From Shinisaurus crocodilurus (Eukaryota; Chordata; Lepidosauria; Squamata; Shinisauridae), in assembly GCA_021292165.1 (NCBI GenBank), contig JAHFWL010000961.1, positions 62,001 to 126,000 on the forward strand: a DNA stretch of 64,000 nucleotides, given 5' to 3'. Under the pieces are notes generated by a model. It saw nothing but the letters and a program-made list of their open reading frames with translations, did not search any database and was not told where the DNA came from. This document shows, in pieces, positions 63,570 to 64,000 of this stretch (its first letter is position 1; each line of letters starts with the position of its first letter). Position numbers and translations under genes: made by a program.

Positions 63570-63860
63570 ATCAAAGAGGGTATTGCAGAGTTGGAAAAGG
63601 GCAAGCTAACGGATAAGGAGAATGAAGCACAGCATCTTTTCCCTTTGAGGAAGCGTGAAAACGTTTGGGGCTTTTTAATTAAAAAAAAAAAAAAAGACAA
63701 GCAAAGGGGGACATGAACCAGGTTTATAAACCGATGTGGAGACACAGACAGGGTTTCGCCCCCCCCTCCCTCTCATATAAACATTAGAACTTGGGGACAT
63801 CTAATGAAATGGATGGGCAGCAGGAGATCGAGGATTCAAATAGACCAGGGATGGGCAACT
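63570..63860 (+). mobile_element. L2-like LINE fragment
   Basis: gggggacatgaaccaggttt, gacagggtttcgcc and aacttggggacatctaatga parallel 29130-29250, ending against unrelated sequence. Confidence 0.5.
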
Positions 63861-64000
63861 TCCAGGAGCTGGGGGGGGGGGCTACATTGCCCCTCCCCCA
63901 GAACCCACCAGGGGCTGCACCCCTGCTCTACCACAGCGACCTTGTTTACAAGTGGAATCACGCTCCCGGGAGGCTTGTGGGATCCCTGAAGTAGATCAAA

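Overview
The window is vertebrate genomic DNA, most likely from a squamate (lizard or snake). The protein-coding genes are split into many short exons. The introns carry reptile repeats: several copies of a tRNA-headed SINE that I recognise as the Sauria SINE, CR1 and L2-like LINE tails, 5S rRNA-headed SINEs, and many short hAT-type palindromic elements. There are no bacterial, viral or CRISPR features.

Two genes lie tail to tail. On the + strand, importin-4 (IPO4) occupies 774-40671. I could place 29 coding exons whose phases all agree, giving 1063 codons plus a stop; only the first coding exon lies left of the window. Its 3' UTR runs to a polyadenylation signal at 42560-42565. On the - strand, the meiotic cohesin kleisin REC8 runs from an ATG at 58486 down to a stop at 43654, with 19 coding exons and 585 codons, and appears complete. 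This IPO4/REC8 tail-to-tail order is the same as on human chromosome 14q, which supports both calls.

Layout: 1-40671, IPO4 exons with repeat-filled introns; 40672-42585, IPO4 3' UTR; 42586-43420, repeat-filled gap; 43420-58486, REC8; 58487-64000, REC8 upstream region with no recognised gene, a GC minisatellite, a cluster of CCAAT boxes, and more LINE/MITE copies.

The most unusual object is at 1901-4539, inside an IPO4 intron. It is a 2.6-kb hAT transposon with perfect 16-bp terminal inverted repeats and an exact 8-bp target duplication. On the - strand it carries a decayed hAT transposase C-terminus and also a GC-rich promoter-like block followed by an intact first coding exon of an N-WASP (WASL)-like gene, complete with splice donor. 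This looks like a DNA transposon that captured the promoter and first exon of a host gene, in the same orientation as its transposase. It is the main candidate for something previously undescribed here.

A second theme is recent activity of very short hAT palindromes. Several have exact 8-bp duplications, several are near-identical, some are nested in older elements, and one lies in the IPO4 3' UTR as a long hairpin.
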